Counted from the first letter of the stretch, positions 43,118 to 52,537 are shown. The stretch: DNA of 64,000 bases from Promethearchaeota archaeon (GCA_016933055.1 JAFGBS010000008.1:124001-188000), one strand, 5' to 3'. The notes: generated by a model not told the origin, from the letters alone. Program-made: numbers and translations.

Positions 43118-43696
43118 TTATCTCATAAAGGTGGGAAGAAGTTGTTTATAGATTTCAGAAAGCTCCTCAATTTTAGCGATATCTTGAATATGAACTCCGA
43201 GTAAAATTGTCTTTTCTAAGAGGGATTTTTCCAGCCATCCTCCCGCAAATACGACATTTTTTCGTGTCCACACCAGCAAGAATTTAATATTAGGATTATT
43301 AATAAGGTCAATTTCAGGAGTAATCTTTAGAAGGTCATAAATTTTTTCATAAATAACATCCGATTTTTTATGGGCCTTGGATAGTTTTGTTTCCTCGACT
43401 AGAATCCTTCGGTCGTTTATAACGACTTGGATTTTTGTTCCACTTCGAGCTTTTTTTATCAAAATATCCGCAAACTTTGGTCCCATTTTCGGTGTGACTA
43501 CTTTTAGTTCGTCACGGGCGGACTCAATAACTTCAGTAATTTTTGAATATAGATTAATCTGGGATTCGGATGCTCCCGAAGAAAAAATATAAACACTTCC
43601 AGCAATCCGCGTTAAAGTGTCTTCTAATTCATCGAGTTTCTTTTTTAATTTAATATTTTCACCCTTTAACATACTAGCAAGACTTTGCTTTTCCAT
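43118..43696 (-). CDS. Coiled-coil plus PLD-like (TrmB C-terminal type) domain protein
   Basis: 192 residues. A coiled coil at about 5-35 (KGENIKLKKKLDELEDTLTRIAG) precedes a domain like the non-catalytic phospholipase-D fold of TrmB regulators: 'ITEVIESARDELKVVTPKMGPKFADILIKKARSGTKIQVVINDRRI' and 'VWTRKNVVFAGGWLEKSLLEKTILLGVHI'. The catalytic HxK motif is absent. No DNA-binding domain is present. It lies 17 bases after the stop of the helical protein at 43714, suggesting co-transcription. Function unknown. Confidence 0.5.
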   Translation of the reverse strand: MEKQSLASMLKGENIKLKKKLDELEDTLTRIAGSVYIFSSGASESQINLYSKITEVIESARDELKVVTPKMGPKFADILIKKARSGTKIQVVINDRRILVEETKLSKAHKKSDVIYEKIYDLLKITPEIDLINNPNIKFLLVWTRKNVVFAGGWLEKSLLEKTILLGVHIQDIAKIEELSEIYKQLLPTFMR

Positions 43697-43713
43697 TTAT
43701 TCTCCTTCCTTAT

Positions 43714-44373
43714 TTATTTAACATAAATAGCGATAAGTTGATTAAGTAGATTCTTCAATTTGAATTCTTTGATCTGCAATGCAAGCAAATCTAAGGTCTT
43801 CTTCAACATACGTGCAGTTTCAGTGTGATTGGTATCTGCATATTTTTCTACGTATTCCCTTTTAATTTGGAAGCGATCTAATCCAACCTTAATTTGCTCG
43901 TGAAAAGTTTCTATGTTATTAACAAGCTGTTCTGTATTATCTGAACTCACAATTTGAAGTTTCCGTAATACAGCGAGTACTGAATTAGTACTTTCCTCCC
44001 AAGTATCATATCTCTGTGCGTAAGAATCAGTTAATTCAGTAATGAACACGCCAATATCTCCAAAAAGAGTTCCAGTACTGCTATATTCTTTACGTGGTGC
44101 TTGAGATATCAATTTATTTTTTTCTGGTATTAGTTTTGTTATAATTGAGGGAGTTACATCTCCATCTAAAAAAGAAGGAGAATCCACTATATTCTTGTCT
44201 TGAACATCAGTGGTCCATTCAGGTATTGATGATTTTAACTTAGGAATTGAATCTTTTGTCTCTAATGCCTTAATCAAATTTTGCATTTCTGTTTTCGGTT
44301 GGGTTGAGATTTTCTCTGGAATTATTTCTTCTTCATAATCTTCTTGTTTAGCTGACTTGCGTTTTTTTGGCAT
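43714..44373 (-). CDS. Helical protein with disordered N-terminus, unknown
   Basis: About 219 residues. The first 110 residues are polar and probably disordered (MPKKRKSAKQEDYEEEIIPEK...), the last 110 a helical bundle (FGDIGVFITELTDSYAQRYDTWEESTNSVLAVLRKL ... LDLLALQIKEFKLKNLLNQLIAIYV). ATG at 44373 is chosen over GTG 44385. No family recognised. It precedes the PLD-like gene and follows the AbrB-ACT gene in the same direction, so the three may form an operon. Confidence 0.55.
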   Translation of the reverse strand: MPKKRKSAKQEDYEEEIIPEKISTQPKTEMQNLIKALETKDSIPKLKSSIPEWTTDVQDKNIVDSPSFLDGDVTPSIITKLIPEKNKLISQAPRKEYSSTGTLFGDIGVFITELTDSYAQRYDTWEESTNSVLAVLRKLQIVSSDNTEQLVNNIETFHEQIKVGLDRFQIKREYVEKYADTNHTETARMLKKTLDLLALQIKEFKLKNLLNQLIAIYVK

Positions 44374-44433
44374 TATCGATCGCACCCGTTATTAAGATAT
44401 ACTATGACCCCTTTCCTAAATCTAAAACGCTAT

Positions 44434-44865
44434 CTAATCTTCTTCAGAAATCATAAGGGATTTACCTTCAATAATGAAGACATCTTTTGCCTCTCCCTTA
44501 TCGAGTAAAATATTCTTTAATTCTTCTAAAGAAATGTCTGTAGGGCTGGGAGCTATAATATTTGTCTCTGCTAGGTATCCTTTTTTCACGATAATAGATT
44601 CTAAATATACAAGAGATAATCCCAATTCCCCAAAAACATTCGTTAATCTGGCAAGGCTTCCTGGGGTGTCCGGCATATTAATCTTGATTTTGATATATAC
44701 CCGATCCTCAGCTAACTGCAGGGGAATAATTCGGATCTCTTTCACTTCCGAATCCGAGATGGCTAAAAGTTGAGTATTTTCCGTCAAACCAAGCGATTTT
44801 CGCATAATTCTTGGGATTACAATACGTCCGCGCTTATCTAACTTTAGAATTTCTGTTTCCTTCAT
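44434..44865 (-). CDS. AbrB-type DNA-binding domain fused to ACT domain, transcription regulator
   Basis: 143 residues. The first about 45 residues have the AbrB/SpoVT swapped-hairpin pattern 'EILKLDKRGRIVIPRIMRKSLGLTENTQLLA'. Residues about 56-135 form an ACT-like domain 'VYIKIKINMPDTPGSLARLTNVFGELGLSLVYLESIIV', whose Pro-Gly turn binds small ligands such as amino acids. It is probably a ligand-sensing regulator of nearby genes. ATG at 44865. The divergent gap to 45177 is a candidate target. Confidence 0.82.
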   Translation of the reverse strand: MKETEILKLDKRGRIVIPRIMRKSLGLTENTQLLAISDSEVKEIRIIPLQLAEDRVYIKIKINMPDTPGSLARLTNVFGELGLSLVYLESIIVKKGYLAETNIIAPSPTDISLEELKNILLDKGEAKDVFIIEGKSLMISEED

Positions 44866-45176
44866 TTTCCTTCATTTTTTTCCGAATTGCAATAATGGTG
44901 AGTATTTTCTGTTTATCCTAAAGACTTTCTCATGATACACAGAATCACTAAATGATTGTGCTGGCTGAGGTTCTAATTTTCCGCTCTTTTATAAAAAAAC
45001 ATTACTTCATTTGTAAATATAAACCTTCCCACAATATCACAATTTTATTCCAATTATATCGATGAGTTAATAGTTGGACATTATTTTTTCCCACATCAAG
45101 TAAATATATTTTAAATCAATTATATATCATCATAAATATAGCACTAAAAGAAATTATATACCATAGTTGACCGAAA
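44866..45176. promoter_or_regulatory. Divergent promoter region
   Basis: A 311-base AT-rich gap between the AbrB-ACT regulator (minus) and the coiled-coil protein (plus). It has several TATA-like stretches (for example 45107-45135 and ATTATATACC at 45151-45160). No gene seen. The regulator may act here on itself and its neighbour. Confidence 0.35.
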
Positions 45177-45743
45177 ATGAGTGAAGATCAAAACGCTGAC
45201 ATTCGAAAACTCATGATGTTGATTAGCGATTTACGTGCTAAGGATAATGAACGATACGAAGAGCATGTAAAGTTTATGAATGAGGTGGTAACTTTTATCA
45301 AAAAGATTGCTGACCAATTTAATGAAAATTGGAAGAAGATCCAAGCCTCGATGAATAAACTTAACAAGTCCATAGAGGATTCGCTTGATACTCTCCTTAC
45401 AGGAATTAATCCCGAGGGTATTCGCGAAACAAGTGCCAGTCTCAAAGAAATAATGGATACGATGGGAAAATCCATGCAAGGAATGAATCTAGAGAATGTA
45501 ATGCGGGAATTGCGCACGATCACGGGTCATGGAACTATTCCACAAGTTGGCTATGGGACACCCAGTGTCACAACTGAAAATATTGGAACTGAATTCGGAA
45601 AACCTTATAGAAGCTCAGAGGAAAAGGAAGAAGAACCTGAAATCTACGGATTTGTTCCAGATCACATGAAAAAGGATAAAAAGAAAGATAAAAAAGACCC
45701 TCACCTGATCAAACCTTCAGATCTATTTGGAAAAACTGATTGA
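45177..45743 (+). CDS. Coiled-coil protein with basic/acidic tail, unknown
   Basis: 188 residues. Residues about 5-85 are long amphipathic helices (DIRKLMMLISDLRAKDNERYEEHVKFMNEVVTFIKKIADQFNENWKKIQASMNKLNKSIED), followed by another helix (about 90-118), a Gly/Pro/Thr-rich linker and a charged tail 'MKKDKKKDKKDPHLIKPSDLFGK'. No family recognised. The 3' end overlaps the convergent MobA-like gene by 43 bases. It may be a scaffold or filament-like protein. Confidence 0.55.
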   Translation: MSEDQNADIRKLMMLISDLRAKDNERYEEHVKFMNEVVTFIKKIADQFNENWKKIQASMNKLNKSIEDSLDTLLTGINPEGIRETSASLKEIMDTMGKSMQGMNLENVMRELRTITGHGTIPQVGYGTPSVTTENIGTEFGKPYRSSEEKEEEPEIYGFVPDHMKKDKKKDKKDPHLIKPSDLFGKTD

Positions 45744-46543
45744 ACTGAATGAAAACTGGTTTTTCTATACAGGATTTTCTCTATCGTCTTTAAATTATCC
45801 TCTGAATCTATATCAAGAAAATTGTGCAAATGCTCGTCATATTTACGCAATTCTTCCTCAATAGGAATTGGAACTAAATTAATTTCATACCTTTTTCCAT
45901 TATTATCACTAATAATGGGATTGGATCGAATCTCCTCAAATGTTTTTTGGAATGAGTAATGTTTTTTGAATATCTTTTGTTCCAAAATGGGTAATATACT
46001 TTTTATATGATAAATAGAGAAAAATGGCTCGAATTTTCCTGAACTCCACTGAGGAATGTATGTATTGTAGGATTTGGATTTCAACTTTCGATGTTGAAAA
46101 CAAATATCGTTTTTGAAATGTTCATTGAAAATATGACTTAATACTGTCACTGAGATTAAAGGAGTATCACATGGAAAAACAAAAATATTACTAAATTCAC
46201 TTTTTAACTCACTCATTGCAGTATATAAACCGAATATACTACCTCTTGGAGGTTGGGGGATGTCTGAATACAATTTATTCCAAACAACCTCATCTATGAT
46301 GATCTGGTCCTCAGTTAATGAGGGTACGGCGTCCAAATATTCTTCTTGTTGGATATAGTTATTTAATACGATTTTCATAGGTATTCTGGTCTTCAAATTA
46401 AGAGTGAGTAAGAATTCGTTAATAGAATCTATCACAAATTGAATCAGAGGCTTATTTCCTTTACCTAAACGAATCAAACCCTTGTCACGAGTCATACGCG
46501 AGGATAAACCACCAGAAAGCAGAACGAAACAAATGCTTTGCAT
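45701..46543 (-). CDS. MobA-like molybdopterin nucleotidyltransferase family protein
   Basis: 280 residues. N-terminal 'FVLLSGGLSSRMTRDKGLIRL' is the GGxSxRMxxDK motif of MobA-type NTP transferases, and 'FVFPCDTPLISVTVLSHIF' holds the metal-binding Asp. Length exceeds the usual 190-200 residues because of insertions. It may attach GMP or CMP to molybdopterin. Gene context does not confirm it: the only Mo-related neighbour is the degenerate domain at the left edge. Ends overlap the convergent coiled-coil gene. Confidence 0.78.
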   Translation of the reverse strand: MQSICFVLLSGGLSSRMTRDKGLIRLGKGNKPLIQFVIDSINEFLLTLNLKTRIPMKIVLNNYIQQEEYLDAVPSLTEDQIIIDEVVWNKLYSDIPQPPRGSIFGLYTAMSELKSEFSNIFVFPCDTPLISVTVLSHIFNEHFKNDICFQHRKLKSKSYNTYIPQWSSGKFEPFFSIYHIKSILPILEQKIFKKHYSFQKTFEEIRSNPIISDNNGKRYEINLVPIPIEEELRKYDEHLHNFLDIDSEDNLKTIEKILYRKTSFHSVQSVFPNRSEGLIR

Positions 46544-46731
46544 TATGTTATCTCAATATAGGTAGGGTCTTAATATTCATAAATTTATAGTATTCGTAAT
46601 TATTAATTTTTTTAATACGGAATCCTTTTGAAGTAGAAAGCTAAACCACTTAAGAATGCTGTGGATAAATTATATTGTCTTTCTCTATTAGAATCTATAA
46701 GATGGATTAGCAAACGAAAGGATAATTCATA

Positions 46732-49062
46732 ATGACCCTCAATCTCTCTCCGGATATGACGTCTGAGGATTTATTTAGTATATTGGATAATATTCGAGAT
46801 GCTTTGCTAATCATCGTCAATCAACATGTATTTTGGGTTAATCATACTTTTGAAATCAATTTTGATTATCCGAAATCAGATGTCATCGGAAAACCAATCG
46901 ATGAAAATTTGTTGGGAAAAAACTTTTCGACAAAATTAGAATTTTTCATCAGAAACAGTGACTCCATATCCAAAACCTACCTTCACGACATAATTTTAAC
47001 AGCTAAGCCCTCTAAAAAGCCCACATTCACTGCACATTATCAAATCGAATTAAAAACATTTCTGTTTCAAGGACGAAGAGCTATAATGGCTTCCTTCCGT
47101 AGAACTATTCCTCGTAGCCAACAACTTATTGATATTGATGACTTATTAAGTTTTGATATTCTGGGTATCGCAATTGTCCGTGATGGGAAAATGTTGTATA
47201 CCAATCGTCGCTATGCTGAAATGAAGGGATATTCACGTGAAGAAGTTCTTAATTGGGAACCCTATGAATATCTAAAAACTGTTCATCCCGATGATCAAGA
47301 ATACGTAAAATCTCAATCTATACTCAAAGAACGAGGGGAACCTGGATATAATCCCCATTATCAGTTTCGGGGGATAAAAAAAGACCAGACAGAAGTTTAT
47401 TTTGAGGTATATTCTCAAACTATTACTTTTGAAGATTCTTATGCAAATCTTGTCATTTTAATTGATATAACTGAAACTAAGCAAGCTGAAAGTGCATTTC
47501 GTGAAAGTGAAGAACGCTTTAAAATGCTGGTTGATCAAATGGAAGAGGGATTTGCAATAGGGGATGAAAATGATAATTTTACTTACGTAAACAATCGATT
47601 TTGTGAGATCATCGGTTATAGCACAAATGAATTGGTAGGACGTAATATTAGGGATATTGTGAATCCAAGATATCATTATATTTTAGATGAGCAAATGGAG
47701 CAAAGAAAACAAGGAACTTCGGATCCATATGAACTTATCTTATGCCATAAATCCGGGTGTGATGTACCTACACTAATAGGACCGGCGGGATTATTCGATG
47801 AAGAAACTGGAGAATATATGGGGTGTTTTGCGGTTTTTACTGATATCACCGAATTAAAAAACATGGAATCCGAAAGGTTACGTTTACAACACGAAATTCT
47901 GAATGCACGGAGAATTGAGAGTCTGGGAATTCTTGCGGGTGGTATTGCACATGATTTTAATAATATACTGACTTCAATCCTTGGAAATCTTTCCCTTGCT
48001 AAAATCACCTTAGAAAGTGAACCCCATTCTGATTTGAAAGAAATCATCATTGAAGCGGAGAACGCTACTGTCCAAGCCAAAGCATTAACTCAACAATTAC
48101 TCACATTCTCCAAAGGGGGGGCTCCCATACGCAAAACCACAAATTCCATTTCTGAATTAATAAAAACAACCACGAATTTCGTTTTGCGAGGAAAATCATA
48201 TACTGCAAAATATGACATAGCTGAAGATCTCTATCCTTGCGACATTGATGAAGCACAAATGAGTCAGGTTATCAATAATTTAATAGTCAACGCGTATCAA
48301 GCAATGCCTAAAGGGGGCTCCATTTTTATTCGCGGAGAAAACACTGAAATATCTGAAAATGTTCCTATTCCCATAACACCAGGTAAATACATTCGCATAG
48401 AAGTTCGAGATGAAGGAGTAGGAATTCCCCCTGAAAACCTTCCTAAAATATTTGATCCTTACTTCACCACCAAGCAGAAAGATACTTCAGACGGAGATAT
48501 TTCTCCTCCACGAGGATTGGGATTAACGAGTGCTTTTCATATTATACAAAATCACGGAGGAATTATCACTGCAGAATCTGAATTGGGTGTCGGTTCACTA
48601 TTTGTCATCTATCTTCCCGCTTCTTTAGACAAAATCCAAATTTCAGAAAAAATTACGACCACCGGAATTCAGAATGGAAAGGGAAATATCCTTCTTTTAG
48701 ATGATGAGCCGACTGTACGTAAAATCGGTAAGAAGATGCTAGAAAAGTTGGGGTACGATGTAGTTGTTGCTTCTAATGGGGACGAAGCTATAGAAATCTA
48801 TAAAAATCACCTGCATTCCAAATCCACATTTGATTTATTGATAATGGATCTTACAATTCCCGGGGGATTAGGTGGTCTCGAAGCATTTAAAGAAATTCTT
48901 AAACTAAATCCCCAAGTTAAAGCGGTCGTGTCTTCCGGATATAGCAATGACACAGTTTTAGCCCATTTTTCAGATTACGGTTTTGCAGGAGTTCTAATAA
49001 AACCATACACAATCGAAGGTTTAAGTAAAACTCTTACTTCTATTTTACAACAAAAATCATAG
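46732..49062 (+). CDS. Hybrid sensor histidine kinase (PAS-PAS-PAS-HisKA-HATPase-REC)
   Basis: 776 residues, no membrane helices, so a cytoplasmic sensor. Three PAS-like domains (about 12-125, 135-250, 262-375) are followed by HisKA with phospho-accepting His407 (GGIAHDFNNIL), HATPase with N-box 'QVINNLIVNAYQA', 'DEGVGIPP', 'FDPYFTTK' and 'RGLGLTS', and a receiver domain with Asp706 (LLIMDLTIPGG) and Lys757. The composition resembles bacterial kinases, consistent with past transfer. Signal and output unknown; no response regulator gene is adjacent. Confidence 0.95.
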   Translation: MTLNLSPDMTSEDLFSILDNIRDALLIIVNQHVFWVNHTFEINFDYPKSDVIGKPIDENLLGKNFSTKLEFFIRNSDSISKTYLHDIILTAKPSKKPTFTAHYQIELKTFLFQGRRAIMASFRRTIPRSQQLIDIDDLLSFDILGIAIVRDGKMLYTNRRYAEMKGYSREEVLNWEPYEYLKTVHPDDQEYVKSQSILKERGEPGYNPHYQFRGIKKDQTEVYFEVYSQTITFEDSYANLVILIDITETKQAESAFRESEERFKMLVDQMEEGFAIGDENDNFTYVNNRFCEIIGYSTNELVGRNIRDIVNPRYHYILDEQMEQRKQGTSDPYELILCHKSGCDVPTLIGPAGLFDEETGEYMGCFAVFTDITELKNMESERLRLQHEILNARRIESLGILAGGIAHDFNNILTSILGNLSLAKITLESEPHSDLKEIIIEAENATVQAKALTQQLLTFSKGGAPIRKTTNSISELIKTTTNFVLRGKSYTAKYDIAEDLYPCDIDEAQMSQVINNLIVNAYQAMPKGGSIFIRGENTEISENVPIPITPGKYIRIEVRDEGVGIPPENLPKIFDPYFTTKQKDTSDGDISPPRGLGLTSAFHIIQNHGGIITAESELGVGSLFVIYLPASLDKIQISEKITTTGIQNGKGNILLLDDEPTVRKIGKKMLEKLGYDVVVASNGDEAIEIYKNHLHSKSTFDLLIMDLTIPGGLGGLEAFKEILKLNPQVKAVVSSGYSNDTVLAHFSDYGFAGVLIKPYTIEGLSKTLTSILQQKS

Positions 49063-49073
49063 AGCCCAGAAAT

Positions 49074-49532
49074 ATGAAAGATGCAATCAAACATATTCCA
49101 AAAGAGAAATTAAGAGATCTTCCTGGTTGGAAGAACGCACCAATACCGATTTGTATGGGTGGAGATTATAGAGCTCTGACTTGGTGCTGCAAACCTGGTT
49201 CAACTCTGACATTTGGATATAAATGTCTTCGAGATATAAAACTGCAAGAAATCGGGATGACTCCCGATGACTTTATAAGAGTAAAAGAAGAATTCTCAAA
49301 AAAATATCAGTGGGATTCGAATTATCCTTGTTTTGGATCATTTTCATATTGTTGTATGAGACGTGGAGGATGTGATCTTCGCGATCCGGGATTGAAAAAA
49401 AGATATCCTAATCTAGAATTTGCTGATATTCAAAAAGAATACTATATTCGTAAGAAAGAACTAGCAGAGATTATATTAAAATGTGCAAAAAATAATGAGA
49501 TTGTATCGGGATTTTTAGAAATCGGGAGTTAG
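49074..49532 (+). CDS. Cys-rich protein resembling methanogenesis marker 9 domain
   Basis: 152 residues with conserved-looking cysteine clusters: 'PIPICMGGDYRALTWCCKPGSTLTFGYKC', 'NYPCFGSFSYCCMRRGGCDLRD'. The 'GGDYRALTWCCKPG' segment recalls the methanogenesis marker 9 family found in methanogens and other archaea. The cysteines suggest an Fe-S or other metal site. It begins 11 bases after the histidine kinase and is followed within 5 bases by a DHH gene. Role unknown; assignment from memory of the family. Confidence 0.5.
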   Translation: MKDAIKHIPKEKLRDLPGWKNAPIPICMGGDYRALTWCCKPGSTLTFGYKCLRDIKLQEIGMTPDDFIRVKEEFSKKYQWDSNYPCFGSFSYCCMRRGGCDLRDPGLKKRYPNLEFADIQKEYYIRKKELAEIILKCAKNNEIVSGFLEIGS

Positions 49533-49537
49533 ATGGG

Positions 49538-50743
49538 GTGACTACCTATACGATAGTATCTATTACTCACTCAGACGATTTTGATGGAATTGGATCTCAA
49601 GCAACTCTCTATAGATATTTTTCAATATTAGAAAAACCAATACCACCTCACTGGGGATTTGATCCCGATACTAAAGTAAGTCTATTCCTTTTTCAAGTAG
49701 ACTATCAGGATTATTTGTTTTATTGGGCTGCAATCATTACTGGATTTAAACTAAAAGAATCGAATTCTTGCTTAAATTTTAAGGATGAGTGGATTGCAAC
49801 TTATTTACGACTTCATAACGTCCATTCTCTTGCTGAACTCAGTAAAAAGCACAATATAGTTCCCGCAGTTACCGAAAAAAAAATCCTAGATAATATTGAA
49901 ATCTGGAAAACGGTTGACTTAGTAATTGTTACTGATATTGGGTATAATAAAATATTTACAACTCTCTTCGATCCTTTGGAAGAGTATCAAATACCTTTCG
50001 CATATTTTGATCATCATAGACACGATGAATCCAGCATTAATTTTTATTCGCGTAATTGCGTCCAACATATAATTGATACATACAGATGTACCACTCAAAT
50101 TACCCACACTTATTTTTTACCAAATGATCAAATTTCTCAATATATATCTGATCTTGGTTATGATACCGATAATAATTATAATATCCTTCCACATAGCAAG
50201 GAAATTATGGCTGTGATCAGCTATCATCGAAAAAATTATTCTTATCTATGTGATATTGTTCGAAACTATGCGAGTGGTGTAAATTTCGATATATCGATGA
50301 AGAAAGAATATGAAAAAATAAAAAAATGGGAGGATAAAGAGTTTCAGATGATGTTACAATCCCTCAAATGCCTTTCAATCACTTATTCTGATGGAAAAAC
50401 TGTTAATATCATATTTGGGTGTTCTGAATTGCGTTCTGGGCGCTCTATGAATCTTTTAGAAGATGCGATTAACAATGGCGATTTATTGAATAAAATTAGA
50501 TGTCGGTGTGAAGATAATAGAATTATACTGGTTACAGTCAATAGAACCACGCTAAACACGAATTTAAAATCTGAGGTTTTCAATGTACATGATATCGCTG
50601 AACATTTTGGAGGAGGAGGACATATTAATCGAGCAGGATTTCGGTTTCCTTCTCGATTTGTCTCTGAATTGACGAGATCACAAGTTAACCTTAAGGATTT
50701 GAATCTAGAAGCATTTATCGAAGAAATCAAGCAGTTTTTGTGA
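49538..50743 (+). CDS. DHH-superfamily phosphoesterase
   Basis: 401 residues. Motif I is 'THSDDFDGIGSQA' (residues 10-22), motif II 'IVTDIG', motif III 'FDHHRH', and the DHHA1 domain has 'HFGGGGHINRAGFRF' near the C-terminus. Members hydrolyse nanoRNA, cyclic dinucleotide products or pyrophosphate-like substrates with Mn2+. GTG at 49538 is the start. It is grouped with the kinase and Cys-rich genes. Exact substrate unknown. Confidence 0.88.
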   Translation: MTTYTIVSITHSDDFDGIGSQATLYRYFSILEKPIPPHWGFDPDTKVSLFLFQVDYQDYLFYWAAIITGFKLKESNSCLNFKDEWIATYLRLHNVHSLAELSKKHNIVPAVTEKKILDNIEIWKTVDLVIVTDIGYNKIFTTLFDPLEEYQIPFAYFDHHRHDESSINFYSRNCVQHIIDTYRCTTQITHTYFLPNDQISQYISDLGYDTDNNYNILPHSKEIMAVISYHRKNYSYLCDIVRNYASGVNFDISMKKEYEKIKKWEDKEFQMMLQSLKCLSITYSDGKTVNIIFGCSELRSGRSMNLLEDAINNGDLLNKIRCRCEDNRIILVTVNRTTLNTNLKSEVFNVHDIAEHFGGGGHINRAGFRFPSRFVSELTRSQVNLKDLNLEAFIEEIKQFL

Positions 50744-50990
50744 CACTTCGTGTAAAAGATTCCCATAAGATATCAAATCCGTTAAGACATAGTGTACTCA
50801 TCGGAAAAATTTGAAAAAAAATCTATGTCTCGATAAATTTTAAGACCTAATTGGAATCGGGAAAATACTTTAACATCATGTTTAATTACTCAAAAGTCTT
50901 CAATCCTCCCCCCATTACATCCCAAGTCCCAATTGTAATGTTTTCCCTATTCAGTCGAATAATCTTATAAAAAACTATTTCAACACAAAG

Positions 50991-52379
50991 TCAGGATCGG
51001 ATTTTCCTTAAAAGAGAGATGAAATAACCTGTGCTATAATCCCCCTTAGGGTTCACTCGAATAAGTTTTTTTGCATCTTTCTTAGTCAGCGTGAAATACC
51101 GATCTAAATCTCTTTGATGAATAGAATCCGCAAATGGATTATTGTTTAGCAAAGGTTCATTCCGTGGTATACCTGATTGAAATTCATCTTTATATAATTG
51201 CATTCTATTTTCTCCGATCACTTCAGATAATAATGAATAGGCATCAAGGATCTCAAAACCGAACTTTCGGTTCATGAGCGATACAATTCCCTCATTTTCC
51301 ATTAAAGTGAGGGTACATGTAGTATATAATACAATTCCTCCTTGTTTCAGGTATGCAAAGATATATTTCACAAACCGGCGTTGTAGTAAAAAAAAATTCC
51401 GATAATCTTCTGCTGAGTGTTCAATACTTAGTTTTGGACGTGTACCTAACGCAGAACATGGCGGATCGAATACCAGTAAATCTGCTTTATTTAAGAGGTC
51501 TGGATGAGACTGTGATGCTTTCTCAAGTTGATAGGGTATGACACGAAAATTTTTGAGCCCCAATCGATCAATATCCTGATGTAATCCCTCTAATCGTTTT
51601 TTAGATCTGTCAATTGAAACAATTGTGGGGAATTGTTTATATTTTTGATAACCCATTTCAGAAAGGGCACATCCCATGTGACCTGGAGCACTACACACAT
51701 CAAAAATCACGTTTTGGTCCTTGTAGAATTCCATTAATAATTTACACGCAAGAAAAGGTCCAAATGAGTGATCGGAAATAAAACCTTTAGAGAAGAAATT
51801 TGAATCTCTATAAGAAGGAGTTCGATACTTGGACTTGGTGGTTTTTATACCAATTCCCTTCTTCTTATGTACAATTTCACTATGGCTCAACTGAGTTATC
51901 CCATTTGCAACATGGGAATGATTAGGGCTGTAGATCGAAAATTCCTCACCTTTTTGGAATTTAGGAAGAGGTTTTAAGAATCCGGGTATGTACAAATTAG
52001 CTCCAATCATAATGGATTCGGCAGCATATTTATCAACTACAATTTCTCGTGATAGTTTTTGCAGGAAAAAAGGGCCATCTACTGGGATAAATATTAAATT
52101 CGGTACGGAATCACTGGACTTAGCACGCAATTGATTGACAATTTTCTCGAGTACATTCTTATCTGGACTTTTATCAATTCGGACAGGATTGATGCGAAGT
52201 GAAAACCATTTTTGTGGCGTTTGTAATGCTGAAATTAAATTATGTACCTCTTTTTTGAAGTTCTTTCGTGAGTTTTGAAAATAACACACTTCTATAAGAC
52301 GTTGGATTGTGGAAACTGAAAATCCTGTTTTTTGGGCTGTTTTCGATATCCAATCTTTATCAAGGTTATTTGAACTCAT
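50991..52379 (-). CDS. NSUN6-like tRNA/rRNA m5C methyltransferase with PUA domain
   Basis: 462 residues. A PUA-like domain (about 112-175, 'VVDKYAAESIMIGANLYIPGF') precedes the Rossmann methyltransferase: 'FDVCSAPGHMGCALSEMG' (SAM), 'LLVFDPPCSALGTRPKL' (motif IV Cys) and 'LYTTCTLTLMENE' (motif VI catalytic Cys). PUA embedded before the catalytic domain is the NSUN6 plan, which modifies C72 of tRNAs. Motif IV reads DPPC rather than the common DAPC. Both Cys are present, so activity is expected. Confidence 0.88.
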   Translation of the reverse strand: MSSNNLDKDWISKTAQKTGFSVSTIQRLIEVCYFQNSRKNFKKEVHNLISALQTPQKWFSLRINPVRIDKSPDKNVLEKIVNQLRAKSSDSVPNLIFIPVDGPFFLQKLSREIVVDKYAAESIMIGANLYIPGFLKPLPKFQKGEEFSIYSPNHSHVANGITQLSHSEIVHKKKGIGIKTTKSKYRTPSYRDSNFFSKGFISDHSFGPFLACKLLMEFYKDQNVIFDVCSAPGHMGCALSEMGYQKYKQFPTIVSIDRSKKRLEGLHQDIDRLGLKNFRVIPYQLEKASQSHPDLLNKADLLVFDPPCSALGTRPKLSIEHSAEDYRNFFLLQRRFVKYIFAYLKQGGIVLYTTCTLTLMENEGIVSLMNRKFGFEILDAYSLLSEVIGENRMQLYKDEFQSGIPRNEPLLNNNPFADSIHQRDLDRYFTLTKKDAKKLIRVNPKGDYSTGYFISLLRKIRS

Positions 52380-52525
52380 TTTTTCACCTTATAATAATCC
52401 CTGTCGGATCACCACAGACCGAGTAGAACTTTATTAATCAATTTTGTCCCCACTACCCTATGTACTACGAACTACGCTAAAAGCCTACCTACTAACTATC
52501 GTGTACTGATAGGTGGTTTTTATTG

Positions 52526-52537
52526 TAGGTGCACCTA
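52526..52537. promoter_or_regulatory. TAGGTGCACCTA palindrome, possible DtxR/Idr-type metal-regulator site
   Basis: A perfect 12-base palindrome with AGG-N4-CCT arms, like the operators of archaeal DtxR/Idr iron regulators (from memory, TWAGGxxxxCCTWA-like). A DPS-type ferritin gene lies about 320 bases downstream, an RNA methyltransferase about 150 bases the other way. Binding is inference; the distance to the ferritin start is long. Confidence 0.3.

Noticed and set aside
50785..50860. 8-base inverted repeat AGACATAG/CTATGTCT
   Set aside because: Long spacer and no T run on the relevant side; not distinguishable from chance in AT-rich DNA.
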